DNA of 64,000 nt from Sarocladium kiliense (lineage: Eukaryota > Ascomycota > Sordariomycetes > Hypocreales > Sarocladiaceae), in contig JAUZTG010000029.1 of the NCBI GenBank assembly GCA_030734395.1, positions 992,001 through 1,056,000 of the forward strand, written 5' to 3'. The position numbers and the translations under genes are program-made. Below the pieces are notes generated by a model. That model saw nothing but the letters and a program-made list of their open reading frames with translations, was not told the origin of the DNA and did no database searches. Positions 11,968-24,022 of this stretch are shown here, piece after piece (position 1 is the stretch's first letter; each line of letters begins with the position of its first letter).

Positions 11968-13431
11968 TCATCCCTCCTTATCGGCTGCACCGAGCTCCTT
12001 CGATGCCCTCGTGGTTTCTGTCGGCGTGGTGTTCGTGGCGTCGTTGGTACTATCATTGCTGCCCCTTCGGATAGTCGACTCATTGTGTTGGGAGACGGTT
12101 GGGGTGTTCGCCTGGCTACCGCCTTTCTGACCGTGATAATGGACAACTTGAGGTGGTGCTTGTCCAGCAGGCAGACCCAATTGTCCGGTAGGGTAGGGGT
12201 TGAGGTCCTTACTGGACGTTGAGAACATGGACACAACTGGTTGATGATACCCGTTGGCCGCTGTCCCTTGTATCGATGATCCGCTGGGCGGGCCACTATG
12301 CTCTGCCTGTGTAGGCGTGCCGACATCGTCCGAGGCATCCGTAAGTCCAGTCAAACTGTTCATCCCACCTTCGATATCCCGCAGTAGACGCACATACTCC
12401 TCGGGCACAAGTCCGCTTTCCTGCGTCTTCGGATCTTCAGCTACGAGCCACCCTTGGCCGTGCCTGTACGAAACCCATATGATCTGACCCTCAGCCAATG
12501 GTAGCTCGTTCTCATTTTCTCGTACGAAATCGAATAGAGCGACTGCCTTGCCATGGAATTCCTCATCTGGAGAAGTGATCGTGAACTGATAGTCGCGGGA
12601 ATAGCGTGACTCGTCTTGATCCGCATACCCTGGCGAGGAAGGGTGGCTGTCCTCGGATTCGGATCGGTAGTCCTCGTCGGCCCCCTGGGGTTGTCTCGAA
12701 AAATGATATGCACGGCTCCGACGGGCTTCCCCTGGCGGATAAGTAACAAATTCGCCGCCTGGCCCATTCGCATCTCCACCGTGGCTCACGTAATATCGTT
12801 CACTTCCATCGCCAGCTGTACCCATGTAGTATCCTCGCTCGCTGTCGTAGTGCGCTGCATTGAGCATATGGCCATCGTCCCCGCGACCAACGCCACGGGA
12901 AGCGCTCATTGTGGCTGATGTGGACTTGTGCTTACGGTGTCGCGTGGCCACAACCGGGCTCTGCAGATCCTCGTCTTCGCTATATGGAGGACCATCGCCA
13001 AATTGAATCGGTGGTATGTCATGGCCACGACCGAAGCCGTCAGCCGTCCAAGAATCCCAGGGCATCTTCTGCTCCCAGTTTGCCGGGGGGTCTGAAAGCC
13101 GTCTTTGCTCGCTCGCAGGTGTTGTCATGCCTGACGGAGGGTCAGGCGGGGCGCCGTAATGCATGGGGTGCACCACGGGATAGGCGAAGTCGCGCACGAG
13201 CGCATATGGGAGAGTCGAAGGATACATCGGGAAGACGTGAGAGGACGGTCGCGACCTTGAAGGGCCAGAGCCAGCCGAGTACTGGGATAACCTGCTCTTG
13301 GAAGCATGAGACATTGGGCGATGCCGTGATGATCGGCGCAAGGGGTCGGGGGTCGCCAGCGGGGAGAGAGCGGCGAAGTTGGCTGTTTGAGCCGACGAGG
13401 GGGACGTGGTAGCTGAAGAGGTCGCCGACAT
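11968..13431 (-). CDS. nbp2: SH3-domain adaptor, Nbp2-like
   Basis: Single-exon gene, 487 aa. One SH3 domain lies at about residues 290-348, with ALFDF at the start, the ELPLAEGQIIWV loop and a final GLVPEEYVRLL. It is preceded by a long disordered Ser/Pro/Tyr-rich region and followed by a Ser/Thr/Asn-rich tail. This layout, with ALFDF...ENENEL...GWLVAE, matches the fungal Nbp2 family. In yeast, Nbp2 bridges the phosphatase Ptc1 to MAP-kinase modules (HOG and cell-wall integrity). The SH3 assignment is direct; orthology to Nbp2 rests on the resemblance of the SH3 core. No intron is needed. Confidence 0.8.
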   Translation of the reverse strand: MSATSSATTSPSSAQTANFAALSPLATPDPLRRSSRHRPMSHASKSRLSQYSAGSGPSRSRPSSHVFPMYPSTLPYALVRDFAYPVVHPMHYGAPPDPPSGMTTPASEQRRLSDPPANWEQKMPWDSWTADGFGRGHDIPPIQFGDGPPYSEDEDLQSPVVATRHRKHKSTSATMSASRGVGRGDDGHMLNAAHYDSERGYYMGTAGDGSERYYVSHGGDANGPGGEFVTYPPGEARRSRAYHFSRQPQGADEDYRSESEDSHPSSPGYADQDESRYSRDYQFTITSPDEEFHGKAVALFDFVRENENELPLAEGQIIWVSYRHGQGWLVAEDPKTQESGLVPEEYVRLLRDIEGGMNSLTGLTDASDDVGTPTQAEHSGPPSGSSIQGTAANGYHQPVVSMFSTSSKDLNPYPTGQLGLPAGQAPPQVVHYHGQKGGSQANTPTVSQHNESTIRRGSNDSTNDATNTTPTETTRASKELGAADKEG

Positions 13432-16400
13432 GATTCGCGGTGGCTGCCAAGCCTCGCTATGCTTGGGATCAAGCAGAGAGACTCAAGCGCGAAGGTGTCT
13501 CGAGGTTAGTCGGAGGATTCGCAGGCGACGAGGCCCGGCGTCAGGGCAGACGCTGCGCCGCGCCGGCTCCAGAGTCGGGAGAGATGCGAAAGTAAGCCTG
13601 CGAAGGCAGCGGCAACGAGAGTGGGAGAGCCAAACAGAGTATCGGCTGGTGGTCGAGTGGGCAAACGTGGTCGAGACACAGATGTCTCACAGGCAGCAGT
13701 TTCGGGGTGGACGAATCTGTACGTGAGGATGCCGGTGCTGGGGGTTGTTGGGCTGCTGGGTGTGTCGCGCGCGTGCACAGCACGAAAGCGGTGTCGAGTC
13801 AGTCAGACTAACCGGGCCAAAGAGACTGAATCCGACGTCGAGAGGTGATAAAGTTATAATTAGAAAATGTCCGCGAACAGGGTCAGTCTGCGCGCGGGGA
13901 GAGAAACAAAAATGACAAGAACGTAGAGAAATAGATAGACAAGTGTGGTCAAGTGACCGGCAGGACCCTTGAGATGGCGAAAGGAATTGCAGCGAGGGTA
14001 ATAATAGAGGTGAAACAAAGGCCCTGGCCCTGAGAGGAGAAGGTGGGATAGATGGACGGGCTGTGTGGAGGCGAGGCGAAGGCAATGACGAGTGCGCGAG
14101 GGGTAGCAGATGGTAGGAGTGAGGATATCGAGAACGCCGGAGAGGGGCGACGGCGGTGGTGAGTGAGGATGTTGAGGAGAAGAAGAAGTTGGAGGAAGAG
14201 CAGGCGGAGGAAGGCAGAGCCGGTGGGAAAAGAAACGGGAGGTGGTGGTGGTGGCAGCTTGAGGCAGCGAGACGGGAAGGTACGAGACGATGAGAGTCCG
14301 GACAGCAAGAGCGGCGGCGGCTGACAGGCGACACTGATCAGCCGCTGAACAAGTCGCTGGAGGCACCTGTGGGAACCGCTACCGCCCCATGCGGTGCGTA
14401 ACAAATGCCATGCGAGGGATCCCCGGAAGCTGCATCCATTCTTCCATTGATCCCTGGAAGGCAGCCCCAGTCCAGGATGCCTTGCGCAGTACGAAGCAAT
14501 TGCTGCCAGAGAGCCTAGAACCATCATGGCTCAGTCTTCAACCCATCCTTCCATCCGCTCAGCCCATTCCTGCTCCTTGCCGCTGTCCATACCCAGCTCT
14601 AAGCGCCTACACAACCTTAACAAAGCCAACACTCAGTCAGCCGCTCTACTCCTCTCCCTTGCCTCCATGGACTTGTCCTGGCGCCTCAATACCACTCGTC
14701 CGCTCCTCGGCTCCTCTCTAGCCCTGTTCCAGACGGTTCTCAACATGCTGCGGCCAGTCTGGGCACTACATCGCTACGATGACCGGCCACAAACGCCCAT
14801 TATCCGTCGCTCAACCACCTATGCTGCAAACTTCATGTTCCTAGATCGTGAGAAATCGTCCAGGATTTATTATCCGAAGCTGGGTTCATTACTTGATCAC
14901 TTGGAACGCATGTTTCTCTTTCAGCTGGGAGCCACAAACTCCTGGGATATAACTCGATCAACTATAGATCTGATCCCAGCACTTGCTTCCAGTCATCGCC
15001 CAATGAGACACGTCATCGACTCCCAATACCAGAACAAAGAAAGCATATGAGCAACATGTCTTGTATGTGAATCAACCCTCTAAACATCAATCGTCTGTGC
15101 TCACATTGTGGGCCCAAACCAGAGATGTTGCGAACCTTCCTTTGCAACCCAACCAGTCCTGTTGGACGCTGATTAACAGGCAACCAAGTACGCCTCTACA
15201 AAGCCCTATTGTAGAAGCTGCATGGAAGAATTAGATCCCTGTCCTCGGGACTGATGCGACATCAGCAATCGCAACAGTCGCTTGCTGTGCAGGCTCTCAT
15301 GCCCAGCTGCTGCTTTCAGGCAGCTTTGACGTTGCATGGTGCACAGGCCAGCCCTGTTGATATAATTTCCTGGATATTACCTGGCATGCCACGCTCGCGC
15401 CGCTCCGAGGCGCTTACCACTTTCTTCGAGCGGGACAAGAATTAAACCCACTTGGGTTCGGCTTCCACAGTGAGAATTCAAATTGCGACAGTGGGATCTA
15501 CTACGAATGCAGCAAGCCGTGTGCGCCGTTCTGTAACTGAAAGAGGCGGAAGACTTCCGAGCTTGTGGCGCATAAGCAATACTTCTCAGAGAGAGATGTG
15601 CCCGGCCTTCTGCCTATCCGGCGGTGAATGGGAGGAGTTCGTGCATGAGACTGACGCGGTGTGGTCAGCTGGATGCCGTGATACTCCTTCTGGACCATGC
15701 AAGTTCACTACCAAGTACTTCATCTGCTCAAGCAAGCTCCCATAGCTGACATTGCGGCTGAGATACTTGAGCAACGTCTGGTAGCCTTGAATACGCCCCA
15801 ACAACTCCAGGAGGTTAGAAGCAAGCTTGTGATGCCATTAATCCCTTGAAACTTCCTACTCAACCATGTCTCTAATGCTCCTCCTGCTCTGTAAGCCGCT
15901 GCAAGTGAGCGAAGCCAACAAGGCGCGATGCCCCAGTGAGGTGCAGTAGCCTATTTTTAGCCTGCACGTCTGATTGGCAGAGGAGCATGTGTTTCAGGTT
16001 GTTTCCTGGTGCCATCAAATGAGCCAATCAGCAATAAGCTTTTCTTGGAGCTCTTGCCCTTGGATGTGTCCTGTCTTTCACATGATGCATGCCCAACGTG
16101 ATATTATGTGCAAGAATCTGCAATGGCTCAAGATGTACTCTAGGTGGGATTAAGGAGGTATCTCAGAACGTATATACACCGTGGTTGGGAGACACCTGAA
16201 CCTCCCCCAGCCAGCACTTACAGGAACAACTTGGGGGCTCTGAAGAAAAGCGGGGTGGGTTAGGGTCACACAGCCGTTATTCTACCGACACCTCCCTCAC
16301 ACAAAGCTTCACTTTTCCATGCTTTTCCATTCCTGCCAAAACCAACCTCCTCCCGTCCCAAGCTTCCCATCAGCAACAGTCTTGCAGTGGTGGCAATAGG

Positions 16401-16790
16401 CTCAGCACGCGCGTACACATGCCGACAAGTCTTCGATGACTTGCCACTGAGAAGTGGCCGAGTCTCGTCTTTTGGGACAACGATCAAGGTAAGTTGCTTC
16501 GCTTTTTTCAGTCTTTGTTACTTGCCCTTTGACCTTGGTTCTACGTGATGAGTTTTTATTATTGGAGCTGTCTGAACTTTCGTTGCTGAACAACTCTTTA
16601 TACGCTTTTTTTGTCTGACATGGCCACTTTTTCTACCTGATTTGATGCCTGCACTTCAAATTGCAGAACGCACCTGCTGACGCGCATCTTGATACAGAGC
16701 TTCCGGATGTGCCCTGCGTGATGCGGCAACCGTCTTCAGCAGGCATCCATCGACAAGCTTCTCCTCCTGGATAGACCAACAAGTCTCACC
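13432..16790. other. long intergenic region between nbp2 and ssu72
   Basis: About 3.4 kb. The part next to nbp2 (13860-14340) is strongly pyrimidine-rich on the minus strand and looks like a long leader/promoter. Minus frames of 168-215 codons there are Ser/Pro/Leu low-complexity by-products. A plus frame of 174 codons (14526-15050) has no domain. A protein-like but stop-interrupted stretch at 15238-15627 is discussed in the findings. Confidence 0.4.
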
Positions 16791-17628
16791 ATGGACGCTA
16801 CAGCTGCAGCCACACCCACCGCTGCCAATGGGCAAAATGGCGCTGGTACACAGTCCAGTGATTTCAAGCTGAAGTTCTGCACAGTTTGCGCCAGCAACCA
16901 GAACAGGTTCGTCACCCTCCATATCTTCACTCATTAGGGGAACAGCAGGCTAACAGGGCACTATTACCAGATCCATGGAAGGCCACCTCCGCCTCTCCCA
17001 GGCAAACTACCCCGTCATCTCCTTCGGCACCGGTTCCCTTGTCCGCCTTCCCGGTCCAACCATAACCCAGCCCAACGTCTACCAATTCAATAAAACCTCC
17101 TACGACACAATGTATAAAGAGCTTGAGGCCAAAGACGCCCGTCTCTACCGCGCCAACGGCGTCCTCAACATGATCGGCCGCAACCGTGACGTGAAATGGG
17201 GACCCGAGCGCTGGCAGGACTGGCAGATTGGTGTGCCGAGGTTAGAGCACGCGACGGATAAAGGCGCAGAAGGTGTGGAGGCGGGATTGGTGGATGTGGT
17301 GATAACGTGTGAGGAAAGGTGTTGGGATGCGGTGATTGATGACTTGATGAATCGCGGGTCACCACTGAATAGGCCTGTGCATGTCATCAATATTGACATC
17401 AAGGATAACCATGAAGAGGCAGCGGTTGGTGGCAGAGGTATCGTTGATCTGGCGAACTCTCTGAATCAGGCGGCGGTGGAAGAGAGGGAGGCTGTGGGTG
17501 CTGCGGCTTTTGATGCTGGCGGTGCAGCAAGCAGAGCGTCATTTGATGAAAGGGTGCCGGAGATCCTGGGAGCGTGGCAAGAGAGGTGGCCGAAGCTACC
17601 GGCCACATGGACTCTGGCTTGGTTTTGA
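16791..17628 (+). CDS. ssu72: RNA polymerase II CTD phosphatase Ssu72
   Basis: Predicted 257 aa from exons 16791-16906 and 16971-17628; the 64-nt intron contains CTAAC. Ssu72 removes phosphate from Ser5/Ser7 of the polymerase II C-terminal domain and belongs to the cleavage/polyadenylation machinery. The protein-tyrosine-phosphatase-type loop CASNQNRS (C-x5-R-S) is assembled across the intron: the Arg codon is split AG|A. Other family blocks are FGTGSLVRLPGP, VITCEERCWDAVIDDL and HVINIDIKDNHEEA near residues 190-205. A family-typical short Ala/Thr-rich extension precedes the loop. The C-terminal extension after the core is longer than in yeast, as is common in filamentous fungi. Confidence 0.96.
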
Positions 17629-20400
17629 TGCTGTCTCTCGAAAGGGTGAGGCTGGTTTATGATCTTCATGATGCGTTTCTACGAAATAGTCTGGCGTTTT
17701 GCACGAATTGATACCACATGCATTGTACTGTCACGTTGGAAAATCCCTCTTCACAAGCGTAGTGACATCTTGCATAAGTTTGTAATGAGCAAATGGCTGA
17801 TGTCAATGTAGAGCAGATGGAGAACACCATTTCCTGAAGCATTATCAAGTGCGAAATTCTCAAGCTTTCATGTAAAACTTGACGGCATCGTACCGACTCG
17901 GAGAAGTTGGCAGGCAACATTGTGGTCGTCATGTATCTGAGGTATGCGTCGGGGCCAGCCGCCATGGCAACTCTTTCTAATTATACTTTGAGCGCATTCC
18001 AGTAGCAACCGCCGATCATGAACCTCCGACACGTGAGATCAGCAAAATGGCCAGGGTTTTGAATAGGGCCACTCAATCTGCGATGCCAAGCTGGTCTATC
18101 TTCCAGTAGGCTTGCGGATCCGGCTCGTTTACCGTAGGACTGGAGATGAGATCAGGTCCATCTCGAGTACTCCGTACGGAGTATTGGCTTTCATTATGTC
18201 ATGGTAATCAAGATCGTGTCGCGTGCCTTCTCTGGGCCAGTCAATGTACGTTAATCCTGCAGCCCGGCATTGCTCAGTGCCAGATGCGGGACCACGTTCT
18301 TGGGCAGGGCAAAGAGAAGCCCGTGCGGCAATTAAGCATAAGACCGTATTATGGCTGGCTGGTTCACAGACGCGCATCAGAAGGGATCCATGACGATACT
18401 GGTTCAGGACGAGGATGTTGGCGGCAAGCCATGTTGCTTGAGGCGTGACAGAATGAAAAGTGGCTTTGGCTGGCGCGCGGGTAGCCTGCAGCTGGCGTTT
18501 GACGAACCAGTGCCAATATCGGCATGCATAGAGTCTATCAGATGATGGGTTGGATGGAGCCATGCTTGTAATGAATGACAACAAGAGCCTCGCAACATCG
18601 GCGAGCTTTTGGCCCCCTTTTCTTGCTGTGGTTGCCCCTGGAGTCCAGACCGAAAGCAGTGGAGAGCGCAATTCGAACAACGGGCCTATAGTAAGCAGGG
18701 GTTCGTGTGAGTAGGCGAAATAATGAAGTGTTAATGATGGAGAAAGAGGGAGCAGGGGAACCGATGGCCAATTTCCAGCAATTAACATGCCCAGCTGGTA
18801 CGGTTTGAGCAGGACAAGGCACAGACACGGGCCAGGCAAAGCAGAGACAGATCGATCGCCAGATTGCTTGACAATGCGATGCGTTGCGCTGCTGTTGAAC
18901 ACCATCCCAGCCAGCGATATGGAATGCGGAAGAATGCAACATCAGCTGTGATGTTCAGGAACAGGTAATTTCAATGGTACCTTGGTCTGTGAGACAGCCA
19001 GAGGTGACGCCAAGTACCGCCCCTGGTCTCTGTTGAGCCCCCACTCTGCATCGACGCTCGGCGCTAGGGCCAGACGAATCATGCGCCGGCGACGCTGGTA
19101 TCAGGGGTAAGGATCTAGCGGGAGGGGTGGAAGGGGGAAGGTGGGCAGCCGTCAGGTGCAAGATACCCTAGGTGGTAGATTCGATGCCAACGGGAAGGCG
19201 GTTGAAGAACAGACATGGAAGAAAGCAGGACCCAACACTTCCAGACAGACACAATGGTCGCTGTTAAATAAAGGGAAATGGTAAGATAGCGACAACATCG
19301 GAGGTCAGGAGCAGGAAGATAGAAAGTCCGAGAGCAGTCACCGGATCTTGCCGTCAAATAAGTCGGTCGAAGGAGGCACCCGCGACACCGGGTTGCTAGA
19401 AAGAAGCTCCCAAGAGAAGGGATTCTGGCCATTACTGCTCTTGTGTCTCGTCCTCCTCCTCCTTGAATGGCCTTCTCCCATCTCACTCCCCGTCTCACTG
19501 TTCTCTGCAAGCCAGAGCGACCCGATATCTACAACCCGATATTATTGCCAGTGCTTGTCTCCCACCTCAAACCCGTCCTTCACCAGGTGCTCATCCCCGG
19601 AGGAACCATCAACAAGGGTACACCCAAGCTCACAATCCGTCCGGGCACAGCCTTCTTTCCACCGTAACCGCTCATTTCCGACCACCACCTTGGGACCTCC
19701 TCAGACCAACAACCAAACTGGCCCCTTTTGTCCAGCACGCTAAACCCTCGACGACCCGCCGTCCCCTCGTCCCTGGTTGACTCGCAGGCTAGCCCTGCCC
19801 ACATCAAGCTTCGCTCAGAGCCCGACCCCTGCCACCCATCCCGTTCCTGGCCCGCCTAATTGGCTCTTTCTCCCTGGCTTCCTCCAGCGCCACGCCTCTA
19901 GGTGCCCGCTCCTTGTGCCTGGCCTCTTTCAGTGTCCCGAGGAGCGCTGTGGTTCCCTCTGCGCACACTGCCGTTTCACGCTGCCTCAGCCTCCTGCGCT
20001 TTCATTGTCATTGCCGACATTTCTCTTCTGCATCAAAACCGGCTGGACGAGCATCGTAGCACTGATCGAAGCTGTCTTCTGCCGCCTTGTTCTCGACTAT
20101 CTCTGTCACCACCGAATAAGGCAGCCAGTCTCACTTCGCCCCCGAGCCGCATACCAACGGGGTTCAAGCTCGCTCGCCAATACCTCTGCCCCAGCCACTG
20201 GCTGCACCGCAGTGTGGGGGAAAAGCATCCCCTGACGGCCGACGATAGCGCCGCCATCGAAGAAACCGCTGCCGCGTGGCGCTGCACTTCCGGATTTTTC
20301 CCAAGACACTCCCTCCCAGCAACCATCTATCGCCGCTGTTGTCTTGCTTCTGTCTTGACTTTTCGGCCTGCACCTTTCCCTTCACCCCTTTCACCCGACC
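17629..20400. other. long intergenic region between ssu72 and spa2
   Basis: About 2.8 kb. It holds a 16-bp palindrome at 18168 and, at 19440-20400, a pyrimidine-rich plus strand typical of a long promoter/leader for the Spa2 gene. A 258-codon minus frame (18905-18129) starts with ATG but has no recognisable domain and no homologue I know. I leave it uncalled. Confidence 0.4.
18168..18183. repeat. 16-bp perfect palindrome
   Basis: TACTCCGTACGGAGTA reads identically on both strands. It stands alone in noncoding DNA between ssu72 and spa2. It could be a dimer-binding site or a dispersed palindromic element; this window alone cannot tell. Confidence 0.6.
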
Positions 20401-23230
20401 ATGAGCGCCAACGGCCGCAATGCGCCGTTGTCTCCTGTCTCTCTAGGTGGAAGCGAGTGGTCCATCTCCAAGTACCCCGAAGACGGCCCCTATCCCAACG
20501 GCCGCGGCAACCTTGCCTCGCCTCCTAATTCAGGCGGCTCCAACGGCGTCATGAGTATCAACGGCTTTCCCACTGGGCCCCGAAGCAATGGCGGTCCCTC
20601 ACCGCCTCCCTCGATCGGTCGAATGAGCAATGGCTCCAATCTCTACGCCCGGAGCGAGAGTGGCCGCAACAGCACACGGGGCGATATCGACGACGGCATG
20701 CTCCACGAGCACTACATTGCCCTCCGAGCCTTCCTTAACACCCGCGATCCCAACCAAAAGCAGCCTCCGAACAAAGCGCGCGACAAGCTGCTGCGTCTGT
20801 CGTCTGTACAATTCTACGAGCTGAGCACGGATGTATACGACGAATTAATACGCAGGCAAGCATCTGCGAGGGCTCCTCCGAATGCACCAAACGCACCTCC
20901 AGCCTTCCTCCTACCAAAAGATGCCTTTCACCCGAAACGGAATCAAGCAAGGCAAAGGCTCTCGTCTCTAGGACCCCCTAGGTTCCGTGACCTTGCTGCA
21001 GATGTCTTCCATGAGTTGGAGAGGAGGTTTCCCAGGTTCGTGGGCGGTGAAATACCTCGCGGAGGAAGCTCTATGTCTATGCGCGGGCCTCCTGGTCCTG
21101 GAGGTCCTAGCCGGACGGGCACACCGGTAAATGGAGGCAATTTTCCGCCGAGGGGGCAAAGCCGGCGGCCATCCAATGCCAGCTCAATGCGAGGGCCACC
21201 TTCCGGAGATCCGTATGGCATTCCTCCATCTCCAGGACTGCCGAACGGCGAGTTCGGTCGTCCAATGCAAAAGCAACTGAACCAGAATAACACAATTGTG
21301 CCCAACAAAAGCACGATGCTGGAAGAAGATGAGGGAGACGCGGAGGGCGAGGATGCTTTTGGTCTCGAGCCTGGAGCCACAAACAGGGGCAGTAAGACTA
21401 GCGGAGGCTCTGAGGTTTGTTTTCAACCTTTTCCGCAACCTCACTAAGTGATATGCTGATTCATAACAGACGGATAAGAAACTTATTGAGGATTACCAGT
21501 CCCAACTGCGTGAGCTTAGGGAAAAGCTCGACGTTATGGAGGACGCGATGAAGAAGAAAGACGACGAAATGAGCAGCATCCTTGATGGTGAACGCTCGCG
21601 CGCGACCGCGGCAAACATGGAGAAGCAAGAGTGGTCCGATATGCGACTCGGACTGGAGAACAAACTTGCCGAGGCGCAGAACCTAAATGACTCGATGAAG
21701 CAAGAACTTCAGCGTGTTCGTGAAGAGCATGACGACGAGGTGCGACAACTCCGCGATCAGCTCGTGGAGGCTCAGCAGAATTCGACCAACTCTGGCTCCG
21801 GTGATGAGGAACTGCAGCATGAGAACGAGGAGCTGCGCGATGAGCTAAGGCGGCAGCAACAGATCATTGAAGAAGTCCGGGGTCAGGCTCAAGACTCGCT
21901 CCGAGAGATGCGAATTCTATCACAACAAAGCACGGGCACTTACGACAAGCAAGTCGAGATGGAGAAGACAATCGAACAACTCGAGCATGAAGTTCGAGAA
22001 TGGAGAAACCGTTTCGCTCGTACTAAGACCCAGCTTCGTCATATGCAGACTTCATCGATGGCCATTGCACTCGAGCAAGATGCCAGCAAGCTTATTCGTG
22101 AAAAGGGCTTCCTTGACGACAACGGCCTTGTCAAAGACGTTCATGTCACCAAATTCCAGATTGCCATCGACGAGCTGCTGCAAAAGGCGAGGAAGGACAG
22201 TCCTGAGATAGTCACAGACGCCATGAAGTCGGTCGTGGTCAGTGTTCGAAGCATCACGAGAGACTTGGATGAGGCGACGCCGCAGAGTCACGACCTCCAG
22301 CAGCAAGGAAAGCTCAAGGCCAGAGTATCTTCCACAGCCAATGGCCTTATCACGGCGACGAGGAACTTTGCTGCTAGCGCTGGCATTTCCCCTGTCTCGA
22401 TCATCGATGCAGCTGCGTCCAATCTCACCGCAGCAGTCATCGAGCTGCTGAGGTTCGTCAAAATTCGAGTCACACCCGCTGGCGAGCTCGAGGAAGAGGA
22501 AGGTACTGTAACCCCGGCAGAGTCAACAGGGTTCTTTTCTCCGCGGAGCACAACCCACGCGGGTAACGACAGCTTGCCGCCCCCGCCACCCTTCCAGGGT
22601 CTGGGTGGCATGCGGGCAAGCGCTGGCTCTTCGGCCTACAGCCCTATCAGCTCTCCACGCGAATCAGTAGAGCCTTATTCGCGCGGCATGAGCAACGGCA
22701 TGTCGAATGGCTACGCTTCTCTGAACAAGGATTTGCCCCCGAACGGCTACGGGATGCAGGACAACCGCGCCGCCGAGGACCTCAAGGTACATAACAACTA
22801 CGGTGGCTGGTAGCCCCAGCCGGAGGGAGCGTCAACTAATACTTTCGTGCAAAAGATCTATTTGGAGGACCAGACAGCCCTCTTGGTCTCCGATATCCAA
22901 ACGCTGGTGGGATCTATTCGCGCTGACGCGGACATTCGAGAGATTACGACTCAAATCAGCTCTATCAACGCTGTGGTTGGCAAGGTCGTGGCCCGCGCGC
23001 AAACTACTGGCCACGGCCGGATGGTGACCCGCTTGGGCGAATGCCGGGAACGTCTACTGGAAGCCAATGATACCGGTCGGGACCTTGCACAAAGCGGAGT
23101 GCAGCCTGGCGACCGTGACTGGAAGATGTGGTCTCAGACCCTGCCACCGATTGCGTTCGAGATTGCCCGAGAGACGAAGGAGCTTGTTCAGCAAGTCGGT
23201 CAACTGGCTGGCGCTGACGAATTTTCTTGA
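20401..23230 (+). CDS. spa2: polarisome scaffold Spa2 (SpaA)
   Basis: Predicted 901 aa from exons 20401-21414, 21470-22786 and 22856-23230. Spa2 anchors the polarisome at hyphal tips, recruiting formin and MAP-kinase modules. Two tandem Spa2-homology (GIT/SHD) repeats lie at about residues 110-220; the cores are ARDKLLRLSSVQFYELSTDV and QARQRLSSLGPPRFRDLAAD. A Pro/Gly/Ser-rich linker follows, then a long coiled coil encoded by the start of exon 2 (about residues 340-560). The conserved C-terminal domain is interrupted by the second intron and ends in the last exon, beginning IYLEDQTALLVSDIQTLVGS. Both junctions keep the phase (0/0). Domain order and length match fungal Spa2. Confidence 0.95.
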
Positions 23231-24022
23231 GAGCCGCGCTACGTGCGGTGTTTCTTCTTGACCACTACTTACGCGTGCGGATAGCTTTGTTGCGACATGA
23301 CTATTGCAAGGGCATGTATGCTCTTTTGATGATACCCCGGCATATGATACGAAACGATTCGGATCTTGGCTTGCGACTTCTTGGTCCATTCATTCGGCAG
23401 CGCAAACCCTCAACACAGCTGACGAACATACAACGTGCTCGTCGATGACGGTAGCTTGTATATATTGTACACAAACCTCCTACACATGGCTTTCATGGGT
23501 TTTCGAAAAGGCAGGAGGATAAGCCAGGAATTGTGTATGAACGGCCGACATGGGATCGGTGGTTAATGAACTTCTGGGGCGGACGAGGGCTTGTGAATCG
23601 GGCGTTGAACAAGAGGATAGAGATGATGGACAGTTAGAAGGAGAGCCAGTACCAACAGCAGTATTCTGGGTATGAGCATGGTTTTGACGATAGCGTTTAT
23701 ATCACCGATTTCCCTCGGAATAGGGAGGTCTTGCTTCTTATCGCCCTTTTTGCCTCTGGACTTTTATCAAGGTTCGCCTGGGACGATATCCGCATTCATG
23801 GAAGGGCAAACCCCGGTGTCTAGTGAGTGTCGCGGTATATAAATATGCATACATGTATCATGAAATTGTCTTTCAAGATGCAGTAGTGATTTGTATCTCT
23901 GTCTATATGCCGATGTGCTTGTGATGTTCTACAAGATGTTCCGCCCTTGCTGGGAACATGCTTTGATGCTGATGATGGTACAATTTACATGAATGAGTTA
24001 TACAATGTCCCTGTTACCGGTG
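23231..24022. other. intergenic, convergent 3' ends
   Basis: About 790 bases between the convergent spa2 and glycosyltransferase genes. Nothing beyond presumed 3' untranslated sequence is seen. Confidence 0.4.

Noticed and set aside
13687..14527. Overlapping minus frames of 168-215 codons upstream of nbp2
   Set aside because: Ser/Pro/Leu-only translations of pyrimidine-rich leader DNA in all three frames; no gene-like signal.
14526..15050. 174-codon plus frame
   Set aside because: No recognisable motif, and flanked by noncoding sequence; kept only as a note.
18129..18905. 258-codon minus-strand frame starting with ATG
   Set aside because: No domain, signal or membrane pattern, no conserved neighbour; length alone is not enough in GC-balanced DNA.
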